Source of the DNA: Aquitalea pelogenes | GTDB taxonomy: Bacteria > Pseudomonadota > Gammaproteobacteria > Burkholderiales > Chromobacteriaceae | Direction of reading: 5' to 3' | NCBI RefSeq assembly: GCF_001515305.1 | Contig: NZ_LNQV01000003.1 | Coordinates: 89,299-153,298, forward strand | DNA length: 64,000 bases | In this document: piece by piece, positions 55,733-64,000 of the stretch | How positions within the stretch are numbered: the first letter of the stretch is position 1 | Layout: the number at the start of each line of letters is the position of its first letter | The notes under the pieces: model-generated | What the model saw: the letters and a program-made list of their open reading frames with translations, nothing else | Told to the model about the DNA's origin: nothing | Database searches by the model: none | Position numbers and translations under genes: made by a program

Positions 55733-56926
55733 TCACTGCTCCTTGAACATGGCCTTGATACCACGCAGGGCCTGCCGGATGCGCGCTTCGTTTTCGATCA
55801 GTGCAAAGCGCACATATTCGTCACCCTGGTCACCAAAACCGATACCGGGCGATACACATACCTTGGCCTTTTCCAGCATCAGGCGGGCGAATTCCAGTGA
55901 GCCCAGTTCGCGCCACTGCTCCGGAATGCGCGCCCAGATATACATGGAAGCCTTGGGGCATTCCACTTCCCAGCCAATCTCGTTCAATCCCTTTACCAGC
56001 ACGTCGCGGCGCTGCTGGTATTTGGCGGCGATATCACGGACGCATTGCTGATCGCCTTCCAGTGCGGCAATGGCGGCCACTTGCAGCGGGGTGAAGGTGC
56101 CGTAGTCGTGGTAGCTCTTCATCCGTGCCAGCGCAGCCACCAGGTCCGGGTTGCCCACCATGAAGCCGATGCGCCAGCCCGCCATGTTGTAGCTCTTGCT
56201 GAGGGTAAAGAATTCGACGGCGATGTCCTTGGCTCCCGGCACCTGCATGATGGACGGCGCTTTCCAGCCATCAAACACGATGTCGGCATAGGCCAGGTCA
56301 TGTACCACGAAGATGTCGTGCTTCTTGGCCAGGGCAATCACTTTTTCGAAGAAATCCAGCTCCACGCACTGCGCAGTGGGATTCGACGGAAAGCCCAGCA
56401 CCATCATTTTGGGCTTGGGGTAGCTGCCACGGATGGCCTTTTCCAGCTCGGCAAAAAAGTCGATGCCCGGCACCAGCGGCACCGAACGGATTTGCGCCCC
56501 GGCAATCACCGCGCCGTAGATATGAATCGGATAACTCGGGTCCGGCACCAGCACGGTATCGCCACCATCCAGCGTGGCCAGCATGAGGTGGGCCAGGCCT
56601 TCCTTGGAGCCGATGGTGACAATCGCCTCGCTATTGGGGTCGATGTCCACCTCGTAGCGGTCCTTGTACCAGCGCGAAATGGCGCGGCGCAGCCGTGGAA
56701 TGCCCTTGGAGGCGGAATAGCCATGGGTATCCGGACGTTGTGACACTTCGTTGAGCTTGGCCACGATATGTGGCGGGGTGGCGCCATCGGGGTTGCCCAT
56801 GCTCAGGTCGATGATGTCCTCGCCACGTTGTCTGGCGGCCAGTTTCAGTTCGGCGGTGATATTGAATACGTAGGGAGGGAGACGATCGATGCGCGCAAAG
56901 CGGCGCTTGCCTGCAGAGGAAGCCAT
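55733..56926 (-). CDS. alaC: Alanine transaminase (AlaC/YfdZ family)
   Basis: Fold-type I PLP aminotransferase that makes alanine from pyruvate and glutamate, 397 residues. Markers are [75 protein letters not shown] and the Schiff-base lysine in [17 protein letters not shown]. The C-terminal Arg that binds the substrate carboxylate is in [20 protein letters not shown]. It is divergent from an Lrp-family regulator gene 185 bases away, a common pairing for amino-acid genes, so Lrp-type control is plausible. Confidence 0.93.
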   Translation of the reverse strand: MASSAGKRRFARIDRLPPYVFNITAELKLAARQRGEDIIDLSMGNPDGATPPHIVAKLNEVSQRPDTHGYSASKGIPRLRRAISRWYKDRYEVDIDPNSEAIVTIGSKEGLAHLMLATLDGGDTVLVPDPSYPIHIYGAVIAGAQIRSVPLVPGIDFFAELEKAIRGSYPKPKMMVLGFPSNPTAQCVELDFFEKVIALAKKHDIFVVHDLAYADIVFDGWKAPSIMQVPGAKDIAVEFFTLSKSYNMAGWRIGFMVGNPDLVAALARMKSYHDYGTFTPLQVAAIAALEGDQQCVRDIAAKYQQRRDVLVKGLNEIGWEVECPKASMYIWARIPEQWRELGSLEFARLMLEKAKVCVSPGIGFGDQGDEYVRFALIENEARIRQALRGIKAMFKEQ

Positions 56927-57111
56927 GTGAACCTTTCACGTAAGCGCCCGGAACCGTCCGAGCGACGTTGCCCATGAGGGGCAGAGACGATCCTATCCCC
57001 GCCTGCTGCGACGCACAAGGATTTTTTGCCGTCGGCATTATTCTTGACAAGCCAGCGCTGGCAGCGCTGCAATGCGTTCTTGTGTCACCGCCCCATGAAG
57101 CCTTGCTCCCC

Positions 57112-57582
57112 ATGACAGACAAGAACGGCCTGGATCGCATCGATCTGAAAATCCTCGACATCCTGCAGCGCGATGGCCGCCTGCCCTTCCAGCGTCTGTC
57201 CGAGCAGGTAAACCTGACTCCGCGCCCTTGTCTGGAGCGGGTGCGCCGTCTGGAGAAGGCGGGCATCATCAAGGGCTACAGCGCCATCGTCGACCTGCCG
57301 CGCAGTGCACCGCCACTGGTGATTCTGGCGCAGGTGACGCTGGCCGACCATCTGGTTTCCCAGCAAGCCTTCATTGCTGAAATCCAGCGCACCCCGCAAG
57401 TGCAGGATGGCTGGATGGTGAGCGGAACGGTGGATTTTTTACTGCGCATTGCCTGCCAGCATATTGATGAATATCGCCAGCTGGCCGACGCCTGGCTGGC
57501 CAGCACGGCGTTTCGCATCGAGAAAATCCTGACCACTACCGAGCTGCAAACCATCAAGCGCGATGGCCGCAGCCCGGATTAG
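57112..57582 (+). CDS. Lrp/AsnC-family transcriptional regulator
   Basis: 156 residues. The N-terminal winged helix is DLKILDILQRDGRLPFQRLSEQVNLTPRPCLERVRRLEKAGII. The C-terminal RAM (ligand-binding) domain follows: YSAIVDLPRSAPPLVILAQVTL and VSGTVDFLLRIACQHIDEYRQL. The start is the ATG at 57112 (MTDKNGLDRIDLK); the frame is open further upstream but without similarity. Likely targets are the flanking alaC and ddaH genes, both of amino-acid metabolism. It is convergent with ddaH with only 8 bases between the stops. Confidence 0.92.
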   Translation: MTDKNGLDRIDLKILDILQRDGRLPFQRLSEQVNLTPRPCLERVRRLEKAGIIKGYSAIVDLPRSAPPLVILAQVTLADHLVSQQAFIAEIQRTPQVQDGWMVSGTVDFLLRIACQHIDEYRQLADAWLASTAFRIEKILTTTELQTIKRDGRSPD

Positions 57583-57590
57583 CTTCACCG

Positions 57591-58352
57591 TCAGAAGCGC
57601 AAGGACAGGCAGGTGAGCCCGCCGTCCATCTTGCGGATTTCACTGGTATCGGTCTGGATGATGGGCAGGTCCAGCTGCTGTAGCTGACGCAAGGTATACG
57701 GATAGCCGCTGGGTGTGATCAGGGTGTTGTTGATCCACATGGTGTTGCCGGCGTATTCCTCGGCCGGGTCCAGCACGATATGGCGAAAATCGCGGAAGGC
57801 CGGTTCGTCCGCCGCGCTTGCCGACAGCAGCACGGTATTGCGCCCCACATAATTCACCACCGATTTCAGATGAAGGCCGGAAGCCACCGGCACTGCCTGC
57901 ACGCTGTAGCCGAATTTTTCCACCTCGCGGGCAAAGCGGCTGATGCCTGCTTCATTGGTGCGGCTGGACAGGCCGATGAAGAAACGCTTGTCCACCATCA
58001 GCACATCGCCGCCATCCATGTGCTCGCCCTCACCCAGCCACACCGCATGGCGAAAACGCGATACCAGCGGAGCAATGCTGTGCACCTCGCCCCGCCGCGA
58101 CGCCGCACCCGGATGGGTGATGATGGCCAGCTCCGGCATCATCACCGCCACGTCTTCCACGAAGTGGGCATCGGGAAAATCCGGCAAGGCCGGCAGCGTG
58201 GTTACGGTCAGGCCAAGTTGCAGCAGGATGTCGATGTATTCACGAAACTGCTGCCGGGTGAGCGCGGTATCCGGCACACCAAGGCTGGCCGTGGTCAGTC
58301 CGGCGGCAACGGTGTCGGCAGGCAGACGGGTGATGGCATGGGTAAAGTACAT
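57591..58352 (-). CDS. ddaH: Dimethylarginine dimethylaminohydrolase (arginine-modifying fold)
   Basis: Guanidino-group hydrolase that forms citrulline from methylated arginine, or a close relative acting on arginine, 253 residues. The pentein-fold active site is visible: DFPDAHFVEDVAVMM (Glu/Asp), LGEGEHMDGGDVLMV, SGLHLKSVVNYVG with the catalytic His, and the C-terminal nucleophile in DGGLTCLSLRF. The length fits DDAH rather than arginine deiminase (about 400 aa). The neighbouring Lrp-family gene may regulate it. Confidence 0.88.
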   Translation of the reverse strand: MYFTHAITRLPADTVAAGLTTASLGVPDTALTRQQFREYIDILLQLGLTVTTLPALPDFPDAHFVEDVAVMMPELAIITHPGAASRRGEVHSIAPLVSRFRHAVWLGEGEHMDGGDVLMVDKRFFIGLSSRTNEAGISRFAREVEKFGYSVQAVPVASGLHLKSVVNYVGRNTVLLSASAADEPAFRDFRHIVLDPAEEYAGNTMWINNTLITPSGYPYTLRQLQQLDLPIIQTDTSEIRKMDGGLTCLSLRF

Positions 58353-58484
58353 GGCGATTGCTCCGGTAATGGGCTGATACGACAGGTGTTGTCTGTCTTG
58401 CTGCCCACCATTCTAGGGAGGTCTTCCTGCCAGAACGGTTGATATGCAGCCATGCCGCAGCCAATCTGCGCTGTGCTACCGCCC

Positions 58485-59447
58485 TTACGCAGCCTGGTCG
58501 GTCCAGGCCAGAATCTGCCGGGCGCAACCCTCATCGGTCACCAGCCCGGACAGCCACTGACCGCGCAGCACCGCCAGAATGGCGGCAGCCTTGCTTTCCC
58601 CGCCGGCAAAGGCAATCACCGGGCGTTGCGGGGCATGCTGCAAGGGCAGGCTGGTAACGCGCTGCTGGATGTCGGCAGCGGCCAGCTGGCCCTGCTTGTC
58701 GATGGGGCGGCCAATGATTTCAGCCACGGCATTCTGTGCCATCAGGGCCTGCACCTCGGCCTCGGTCAGAAAGCCGTCTTCCTGCAAGGCGCAGTGTTCG
58801 CCAATGGTGCCAATGCCGATGAATGCCACATCAGCCTGCGCCGCCAGTCCTTCCACCACATGGTAAAGCCGGTGGTTGCACCACAAGGCACGGTCAGTTG
58901 TGCTATCGGCATACAGGGGGGCGGGCAGCAGGAAATACTTGCTCTGGGTTTTTTGCGAGGCAGGCAAGGCCACGTCGTAGCGGTTGGATGAACCATCATG
59001 CGCAATAGTGCCGATCAGCGACACCAGACGGTGTTGCGGGCAATCCAGTGGCGGCAGTTCGTCGATGATGGCCTTGAGGGTACGGCCCGAACCCAGCGCC
59101 ACCACCATCGGCTTGTCCTGGGTGAGATAGCGCTGGAAGATTTGCGCGCCGGCCACTGCCAGTTTTTGCTGCAGCTCGGCGGGCGAGTCCATGTCCTTGG
59201 GCACCACTTCACACAGCGTCAGGCCGAATCTGGCCTGCAAGGCGGCAGCCAATTCCAGACAATCCGCCACCGGGTGCTGTACCGACACCTTGACCAGACC
59301 GCCCTCCACTGCCGATGCCAGCAGTCGTTGCGCCACCTGGCGCGACACATTCAGCTGCTCGGCCACTTCGTTCTGGTTCTTGCCCGCCACGTAATACAAC
59401 CAGGCTGCGCGCGCCGCCTGATCCAGCTTGTCCTGTTGTTTGGCCAT
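58485..59447 (-). CDS. SorC-family sugar-binding transcriptional regulator
   Basis: 320 residues. An N-terminal helix-turn-helix (ARAAWLYYVAGKNQNEVAEQLNVSRQVAQRLLASA) is followed by the SorC sugar-phosphate-binding domain. Its markers are VVALGSGRTLKAIIDEL, LVSLIGTIAHDGSSN and DVAFIGIGTIGEHCAL. GAGGGGAG sits just before the ATG. It is divergent from the polyol dehydrogenase/ABC operon and is almost certainly its regulator, with a sugar or polyol phosphate as inducer. The predicted operator is the dyad at 59724-59741. Confidence 0.9.
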   Translation of the reverse strand: MAKQQDKLDQAARAAWLYYVAGKNQNEVAEQLNVSRQVAQRLLASAVEGGLVKVSVQHPVADCLELAAALQARFGLTLCEVVPKDMDSPAELQQKLAVAGAQIFQRYLTQDKPMVVALGSGRTLKAIIDELPPLDCPQHRLVSLIGTIAHDGSSNRYDVALPASQKTQSKYFLLPAPLYADSTTDRALWCNHRLYHVVEGLAAQADVAFIGIGTIGEHCALQEDGFLTEAEVQALMAQNAVAEIIGRPIDKQGQLAAADIQQRVTSLPLQHAPQRPVIAFAGGESKAAAILAVLRGQWLSGLVTDEGCARQILAWTDQAA

Positions 59448-59801
59448 CTCCCCTCCTGCCGGTTTTCCTGTCGGGCCCAGCCCTTGTTGTCTGGCGTTGT
59501 ACCACCGCTCCTGCCCCCGGCGTCAAGCACTGTGTGAATGTGCAGCTTCTGTCCTGCCGTGCCGTACTGGATACAACAGCGTGCGACATATCGCCCATTG
59601 CTGGCGCAAGGCAAGCCTGATCAGCCTGTTAGCTCTTATGTGCAGTGCAGCAAAATGTCACGGAAAATCATGATGCTATGCAGCATCAGCCCGTCATCAC
59701 AAAAAGCGCTTGACAGTAAATTTCAAATTATCGAATATTTGCCCACAACAAGGGCATTTGCTCTAAAAGCAAAACATCAAGCCTGCAACGGAGACAACAC
59801 A
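59448..59801. other. Divergent promoter region between the SorC regulator and the polyol operon
   Basis: About 350 bases without a supported gene; a frame open from 59538 only extends the dehydrogenase upstream without similarity. The right part is AT-rich. It holds TTGACA (59710-59715) with a weak -10 GAATAT (59733-59738) at 17-base spacing, the dyad at 59724-59741, and a hairpin TTTGCT / AGCAAA (59757-59762 with 59768-59773) in the leader. Confidence 0.5.
59724..59741. promoter_or_regulatory. Predicted SorC operator in the polyol operon promoter
   Basis: 18-bp imperfect dyad CAAATTATCGAATATTTG, with 14 of 18 positions symmetric. It overlaps the predicted -10 element, a position suited to repression. 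Confidence 0.4.
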
Positions 59802-60575
59802 GTGAAACTCGCCAACAAAACGGCCATCCTCACCGGGGCCGCCAGCGGCATCGGCATTGCCGTCGCCCGCCGCTATCTGCAAGAAGGTGCCAGCTGCCTG
59901 CTGGTGGACCTGAAACTCAACGACGAACTACAGGCATTGCAACAGGCACATCCACAGCATGTGGCCTTGCTGCAAGCCGACGTCACCCGGCGCGAGGACA
60001 TCGCCGCCATTGTCAGCACTGCCGTACAGCACTTTGGCGGCATCGACATCCTGTACAACAACGCCGCCATCTTCGACATGCACCCGCTGCTGGACGAATC
60101 CTGGGACAGCTTCGACCGGCTGTTCGCAGTCAACGTGAAAGGCATGTTCTTCCTGCTGCAGGCCGTGGCACGCCAGATGGTGGAGCAAGGCCGTGGCGGC
60201 AAGATCATCAACCTGTCCTCCCAGGCCGGTCGCCGTGGCGAGGCCTTGGTAGCCCACTACTGCGCCACCAAGGCCGCCGTGATCAGCTATACCCAGTCTG
60301 CCGCCCTGGCACTGGCGTCGCATGGCATCAATGTGAACGGCATTGCCCCGGGCGTGGTGGATACCCCGATGTGGAAGGATGTCGACGCGCTGTTTGCCCG
60401 CTATGAAGGCCGCCAGCCCGGCGAGAAAAAACGACTGGTCGGCGAAGCCGTGCCGCTGGGCCGCATGGGCCTGCCGGAAGACCTGACCGGTGCTGCCCTG
60501 TTCCTGGCTTCGGCCGATTCCGACTACATCACCGCCCAGACGCTGAACGTGGACGGTGGCAACTGGATGAGCTGA
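59802..60575 (+). CDS. smoS: Sorbitol/polyol dehydrogenase, short-chain family (SmoS type)
   Basis: NAD-dependent SDR, 257 residues. The nucleotide-binding motif is TGAASGIG (about 10-17), with YNNAAIFD for the NNA motif and YCATKAA for the catalytic Tyr-x-x-x-Lys. The stretches KIINLSSQAGRRGEALV and IAPGVVDTPMW, and the end NVDGGNWMS, closely follow Rhodobacter SmoS (sorbitol/L-iditol dehydrogenase). It starts with GTG at 59802, 9 bases after GGAG; upstream ATGs lack a Shine-Dalgarno. It is first gene of the polyol operon. A small hairpin (GTCCG / CGGAC, about 60607-60620) lies in the 100-base gap before the next gene and could tune relative expression. Confidence 0.9.
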   Translation: MKLANKTAILTGAASGIGIAVARRYLQEGASCLLVDLKLNDELQALQQAHPQHVALLQADVTRREDIAAIVSTAVQHFGGIDILYNNAAIFDMHPLLDESWDSFDRLFAVNVKGMFFLLQAVARQMVEQGRGGKIINLSSQAGRRGEALVAHYCATKAAVISYTQSAALALASHGINVNGIAPGVVDTPMWKDVDALFARYEGRQPGEKKRLVGEAVPLGRMGLPEDLTGAALFLASADSDYITAQTLNVDGGNWMS

Positions 60576-60676
60576 GCCCTTGCGCCAGTTCATGCTGAAT
60601 TTCCGTCCGCTTGCGGACTTTCCCCCGCTGTAGTGCAACCTTGCTGTACTGAAAAAATAAAGAGGAGACAGACATC

Positions 60677-62008
60677 ATGCATCAGCAATACCAACGCCCG
60701 TCCCGTTTGCGCCAGATTGTCCTTGCAGGCAGCCTGGCCCTGGCTTCCCTGTCCGCCGGTGCGGCCACCACGCTCACCATTGCCGCGCTCAACAACCCGG
60801 ACATGATCGAGCTGAAAAAACTGGCACCGGCGTTCGAGCAGCAAAACCCGGACATCAAGCTCAACTGGGTGGTGCTGGAAGAAAACGTACTGCGCCAGCG
60901 CGTCACCACCGACATTGCCACCAATAGCGGCAAGTTCGACGTGATGATGATTGGCACTTACGAAGCGCCGATCTGGGCCAAGAAGGGCTGGCTCTACCCG
61001 ATGGACAAGCTGTCCGCCGACTACGACCTGAACGACGTGGTGAAAACCGCGCGTGACGGCCTGTCCTACGGTGGCAAGCTCTATGCACTGCCGTTCTACG
61101 TGGAAAGCTCGATGACTTTCTACCGCAAGGACCTGTTCAGCAAGCTGGGCCTGACCATGCCGGAAAAGCCCACCTACACCCAGATTGCCGACTACGCCAA
61201 GGTACTGAAGGAAAAAGGCGGGGTGTATGGCATCTGTCTGCGCGGCAAGGCCGGCTGGGGCGAGAACATGGCCTTCCTGTCCACCCTGATCAACACCAAT
61301 GGCGGGCGCTGGTTTGATGAAAAATGGCATCCCACCATCGACAGCCCGGAATGGAAAAAGTCGGTCGGCTTCTATGTGGACCTGCTGCAAAAGTACGGCC
61401 CGCCCGGTGCCAGCACCAACGGCTTCAATGAAAACCTGACCCTGTTTGCCAGCGGCAAGTGCGGCATGTGGATTGACGCCACCGTGGCAGCCGGCATGCT
61501 GTTCAACCCCAAGGAATCGCAAGTGGCCGACAAGGTGGGCTTTGCCATGGCACCCACCGGTGTCACGCCCAAGGGCAGCAGCTGGTTGTGGTCGTGGTCG
61601 CTGGCCATTCCCAAGTCCTCCAAGCAGGAAGCCGCCGCCAAGCAGTTTGTGCAATGGGCCACCTCCAAGGACTACATCAAGCTGGTGGCCAAGGACCTGG
61701 GCTGGACTTCGGTTCCGCCGGGCACCCGCATTTCCACCTACAAGCAGCCGGAATACCAGAAGGCCGCGCCGTTTGCCAGCTTTGTGCTGAATGCCATCCA
61801 GTCGGCCAATCCCACCGATGCCACTTTGAAGAAAGTGCCGTATAGCGGCATCCAGTTTGTCGGCATTCCGGAATTCCAGTCCTTCGGCACCGTGGTGGGT
61901 CAGTCCATCTCCGGCACTCTGGCTGGCAACACCACCGTGGATGCAGCACTGAAGGCCGGTCAGGCCGCTGCCAACCGCGCCGTGGTGCAAGGTGGTTACC
62001 AGAAGTAA
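60677..62008 (+). CDS. Polyol ABC transporter substrate-binding protein (family 1, SmoE/MtlE type)
   Basis: 443 residues. A signal peptide is cut at about residue 29 (LSAGA|ATTLT), and a family 1 binding fold follows. Blocks are FEQQNPDIKLNWVVLEENVLRQRVTTDIA, FDVMMIGTYEAPIWAKKGWL, ALPFYVESSMTFYRKDLF and KCGMWIDATVAAGMLF. This is the sorbitol/mannitol-type subgroup by resemblance and by its place between a polyol dehydrogenase and two permease genes. AGGAG precedes the ATG. Ligand specificity is inferred from context. Confidence 0.9.
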   Translation: MHQQYQRPSRLRQIVLAGSLALASLSAGAATTLTIAALNNPDMIELKKLAPAFEQQNPDIKLNWVVLEENVLRQRVTTDIATNSGKFDVMMIGTYEAPIWAKKGWLYPMDKLSADYDLNDVVKTARDGLSYGGKLYALPFYVESSMTFYRKDLFSKLGLTMPEKPTYTQIADYAKVLKEKGGVYGICLRGKAGWGENMAFLSTLINTNGGRWFDEKWHPTIDSPEWKKSVGFYVDLLQKYGPPGASTNGFNENLTLFASGKCGMWIDATVAAGMLFNPKESQVADKVGFAMAPTGVTPKGSSWLWSWSLAIPKSSKQEAAAKQFVQWATSKDYIKLVAKDLGWTSVPPGTRISTYKQPEYQKAAPFASFVLNAIQSANPTDATLKKVPYSGIQFVGIPEFQSFGTVVGQSISGTLAGNTTVDAALKAGQAAANRAVVQGGYQK

Positions 62009-62095
62009 GCGCAGTCATGGCCAGGCCGGGCGCAGCCCTGTCGCCCGTGTCTGGCCAGCCCTGCCTGTGATTCCCGTTTTGCTGGAGCAGTATTG

Positions 62096-63049
62096 ATGAA
62101 CTCCCCCACCCGCGAGGCAGTGCCCGCAGTTGAAAGCGGCCAGCCCCATGTCGCTGACACTGCCGGCAGCGCACGCAAATCCGTCTGGGCACAGCGCTGG
62201 CTGCTGTCCCCCGCTGTCCTCAGCCTGTTGCTGTGGTCGGTAGTGCCGCTGTTGATGACCATCTATTTTTCGGTCACCCGTTACAACCTGCTCAGCCCGG
62301 ACGAGTCCGGTTTTGTCGGGCTGGATAATTACCGCTTCCTGTGGAGCGACCCGTCCTTCCTGCCGTCCATCTTCAATACCCTGCTGCTGACCGGCGCGGT
62401 ACTGCTGATTTCGGTGGTGGGCGGTGTTCTGCTGGCGGTGTTGTTCGACCAGGAGTTCTTTGGTCGTGGCATTGCGCGCCTGCTGGTGATTGCACCCTTC
62501 TTTGTCATGCCCACCGTCAGTGCGCTGATCTGGAAGAACATGCTGCTGCACCCGGTATACGGCCTCCTGGCCGCTGCCATGCATGCACTGGGCCTGCAGC
62601 CCATCGACTGGCTGGGCCAGTACCCGATGTTTTCCATCATCATGATTGTCAGCTGGCAATGGCTGCCGTTTGCCTTCCTGATTCTGCTGACCGCCATCCA
62701 GTCGCTGGACCCGGAGCAAAAGGAAGCCGCGCAGATTGACGGTGCCGGCCCGTTTTCCATGTTCTTTTACATCGTGCTGCCGCACCTGAAGCGTGCCATC
62801 GGCGTGGTGGTGATGATTGAAACCATCTTCCTGCTGTCGATTTTTGCCGAAATCTACACCACCACGGCGGGCGGTCCGGGTACGGCCACCACCACCCTGT
62901 CCTTCCTGATCTACTCCATGGGCCTGCAACAGTTTGATGTGGGCATGGCGTCCACCGGCGGCATCCTGGCCGTGGTACTGGCCAATATCGTGTCGGTATT
63001 CCTGGTGCGCATGCTGGCCAGCAACCTCAAAGGGGAGAACGAGCAATGA
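62096..63049 (+). CDS. Polyol ABC transporter permease 1 (MalF/SmoF type)
   Basis: 317 residues with about six membrane helices after a polar N-terminus (about 1-35). The coupling EAA loop is EAAQIDGAGPFSMFFYIVLP, which contacts the ATPase. The start is the ATG at 62096, with GGAG about 9 bases upstream; a TTG at 62093 is adjacent. Its stop overlaps the next start (ATGA). It forms a heterodimer with the next permease. Confidence 0.92.
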   Translation: MNSPTREAVPAVESGQPHVADTAGSARKSVWAQRWLLSPAVLSLLLWSVVPLLMTIYFSVTRYNLLSPDESGFVGLDNYRFLWSDPSFLPSIFNTLLLTGAVLLISVVGGVLLAVLFDQEFFGRGIARLLVIAPFFVMPTVSALIWKNMLLHPVYGLLAAAMHALGLQPIDWLGQYPMFSIIMIVSWQWLPFAFLILLTAIQSLDPEQKEAAQIDGAGPFSMFFYIVLPHLKRAIGVVVMIETIFLLSIFAEIYTTTAGGPGTATTTLSFLIYSMGLQQFDVGMASTGGILAVVLANIVSVFLVRMLASNLKGENEQ

Positions 63050-63867
63050 GCGTCGCCCACAGCCGCCTGCGTTATGGCATCACCACGGCCGTGGCCTGGA
63101 GCCTGGCCATCCTGGTGTTCTTCCCCATCTTCTGGATGATGATCACCGCCTTCAAGACCGAGGAGCAGGCCTACCAGCTGAGCGTGATTTTCCAGCCCAC
63201 GCTGCAAAGCTTCCGCGAGGTGTTTGCCCGCAGCGACTATCTGTCCTTTGCCGGCAACTCCATCGCCATCTCGCTGGGCGTTACCGTGCTCAGCCTGCTA
63301 TTGGCCATTCCGGCGGCCTACAGCATGGCCTTCTTCCCAGGCCCGCGTACCCAGAAAATCCTGCTGTGGATGATGTCCACCAAGATGATGCCCTCGGTCG
63401 GCGTGCTGCTGCCGGTCTACCTGCTGTGGAAGAACAGCGGGCTGCTGGACACCGTCAGCGGGCTGATCATCATCTACACGCTGATCAACCTGCCCATCGC
63501 GGTGTGGATGGCCTTTACCTACTTCTGCGAAGTACCGAAGGAAATCCTGGAAGCCGCGCGCATTGACGGTGCCAATACCTGGCAGGAAATCATCCACCTG
63601 CTGTTGCCGATGTCCCTGCCGGGCCTGGCCTCCACCGGCCTGCTGCTGTTGATCCTGTCCTGGAACGAGGCCTTCTGGAGTATCAACCTGTCCAGCTCGC
63701 ATGCTGCGCCGCTGACGGTGTTCATCGCCTCCTACTCCAGCCCGGAGGGCTTGTTCTGGGCCAAGCTGTCCGCCGCCTCCCTGCTGGCTGTCGCACCCAT
63801 CATGGTGCTGGGCTGGCTGGCACAAAAGCAGCTGGTACGCGGCCTTACCTTTGGAGCGGTCAAGTGA
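63046..63867 (+). CDS. Polyol ABC transporter permease 2 (MalG/SmoG type)
   Basis: 273 residues, about six membrane helices. The EAA loop is EAARIDGANTWQEIIHLLLP. The N-terminal WSLAILVFFPIFWMMITAFK and the ...KQLVRGLTFGAVK end are typical of MalG-like partners. The start overlaps the previous stop (ATGA) and its stop overlaps the next start (GTGA). The ATPase gene is expected to the right of the window. Confidence 0.92.
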   Translation: MSVAHSRLRYGITTAVAWSLAILVFFPIFWMMITAFKTEEQAYQLSVIFQPTLQSFREVFARSDYLSFAGNSIAISLGVTVLSLLLAIPAAYSMAFFPGPRTQKILLWMMSTKMMPSVGVLLPVYLLWKNSGLLDTVSGLIIIYTLINLPIAVWMAFTYFCEVPKEILEAARIDGANTWQEIIHLLLPMSLPGLASTGLLLLILSWNEAFWSINLSSSHAAPLTVFIASYSSPEGLFWAKLSAASLLAVAPIMVLGWLAQKQLVRGLTFGAVK

Positions 63868-64000
63868 GCCAGACCTTCACCCATCTGATCAGCGACTGCG
63901 ACGGCGTACTGCTGGACACCGAAGCCATCGCCTTTGAAGTGTTGCCAGCGCGAACTGGCCGCCAGCCTGCCCGGCATCGATGTGGCCTGCCGCCATCTGC
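63864..64000 (+). CDS. HAD-superfamily phosphatase, N-terminal part, with a probable frameshift
   Basis: Starts with GTG overlapping the permease stop and runs off the right edge. HLISDCDGVLLDTEAIAFEVL contains the HAD motif I D-x-D-G-V with both catalytic Asp residues, of the beta-phosphoglucomutase-like phosphatase group. After ...FEVL the frame turns to low-similarity residues, while the next frame reads QRELAASLPGIDVACRHL, a natural continuation. An extra C at about 63945-63946 is the likely cause. In a polyol operon it probably dephosphorylates a sugar phosphate. Confidence 0.75.
   Translation, partial: MSQTFTHLISDCDGVLLDTEAIAFEVLPARTGRQPARHRCGLPPS

Overview
The window is an ordinary, gene-dense stretch of a Gram-negative betaproteobacterial chromosome. 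Gene content (typA, gdhA, recJ with an RpfE-like neighbour, ftsK, dapF with a DUF484 gene, pheA, serC, gyrA, an MtrCDE/AcrAB-OprM-type pump) suggests Neisseriales, family Chromobacteriaceae (Aquitalea or Chromobacterium relatives). This is inferred from gene families and layout, not from a search. I see no tRNA, rRNA, CRISPR array, insertion sequence or prophage.

Layout. 1-6000: end of a quinone oxidoreductase gene, a conserved hypothetical gene, typA, a promoter-hairpin-terminator unit that looks like an unannotated small RNA, and a dipeptide-type binding protein. 6000-12600: a tripartite RND efflux operon with a TetR-family repressor gene downstream and a good operator candidate upstream. 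12600-22400: an EAL-HDOD protein, an aldo-keto reductase, rmuC, gdhA, an NlpC/P60-like protein, recJ and an RpfE-like gene. 22600-34400: anmK, ftsK, hemH, two tandem but separately transcribed Leu/Ile/Val-type binding lipoproteins, a TetR-regulated acyl-CoA gene pair, and dapF-DUF484-membrane protein. 34400-44700 (minus strand): a DAHP synthase-like gene, LOG, pheA, an O-methyltransferase, a 37-residue membrane peptide, an MFS transporter, serC, two hotdog thioesterases and gyrA. 44900-53340 (minus strand): a compact seven-gene operon that looks like a synthase-dependent exopolysaccharide system. 54000-59450: a chemoreceptor, alaC, an Lrp-family regulator, ddaH and a SorC-type regulator. 59800-64000: a polyol (sorbitol/mannitol type) dehydrogenase and ABC importer operon running off the right edge.

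The most interesting locus is the exopolysaccharide operon: wecB, a processive GT2 synthase with a signal peptide, a membrane-anchored beta-helix protein, a periplasmic alpha/alpha-barrel protein, a deacetylase-like protein, a YaiO-type outer-membrane barrel and a polytopic membrane protein. The genes overlap or nearly abut, and a long AT-rich, dyad-rich region lies upstream. It resembles Pga and Pel in logic but matches neither in parts list.

Caution on sequence quality. Six genes (acrB-like, EAL-HDOD, recJ, a thioesterase, the GT2 synthase and the last HAD phosphatase) each carry one single-base indel, and homology continues cleanly in the next frame. Single-base indels at this density are better explained by uncorrected sequencing errors than by six real pseudogenes. 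Those genes should be read as probably intact until checked.
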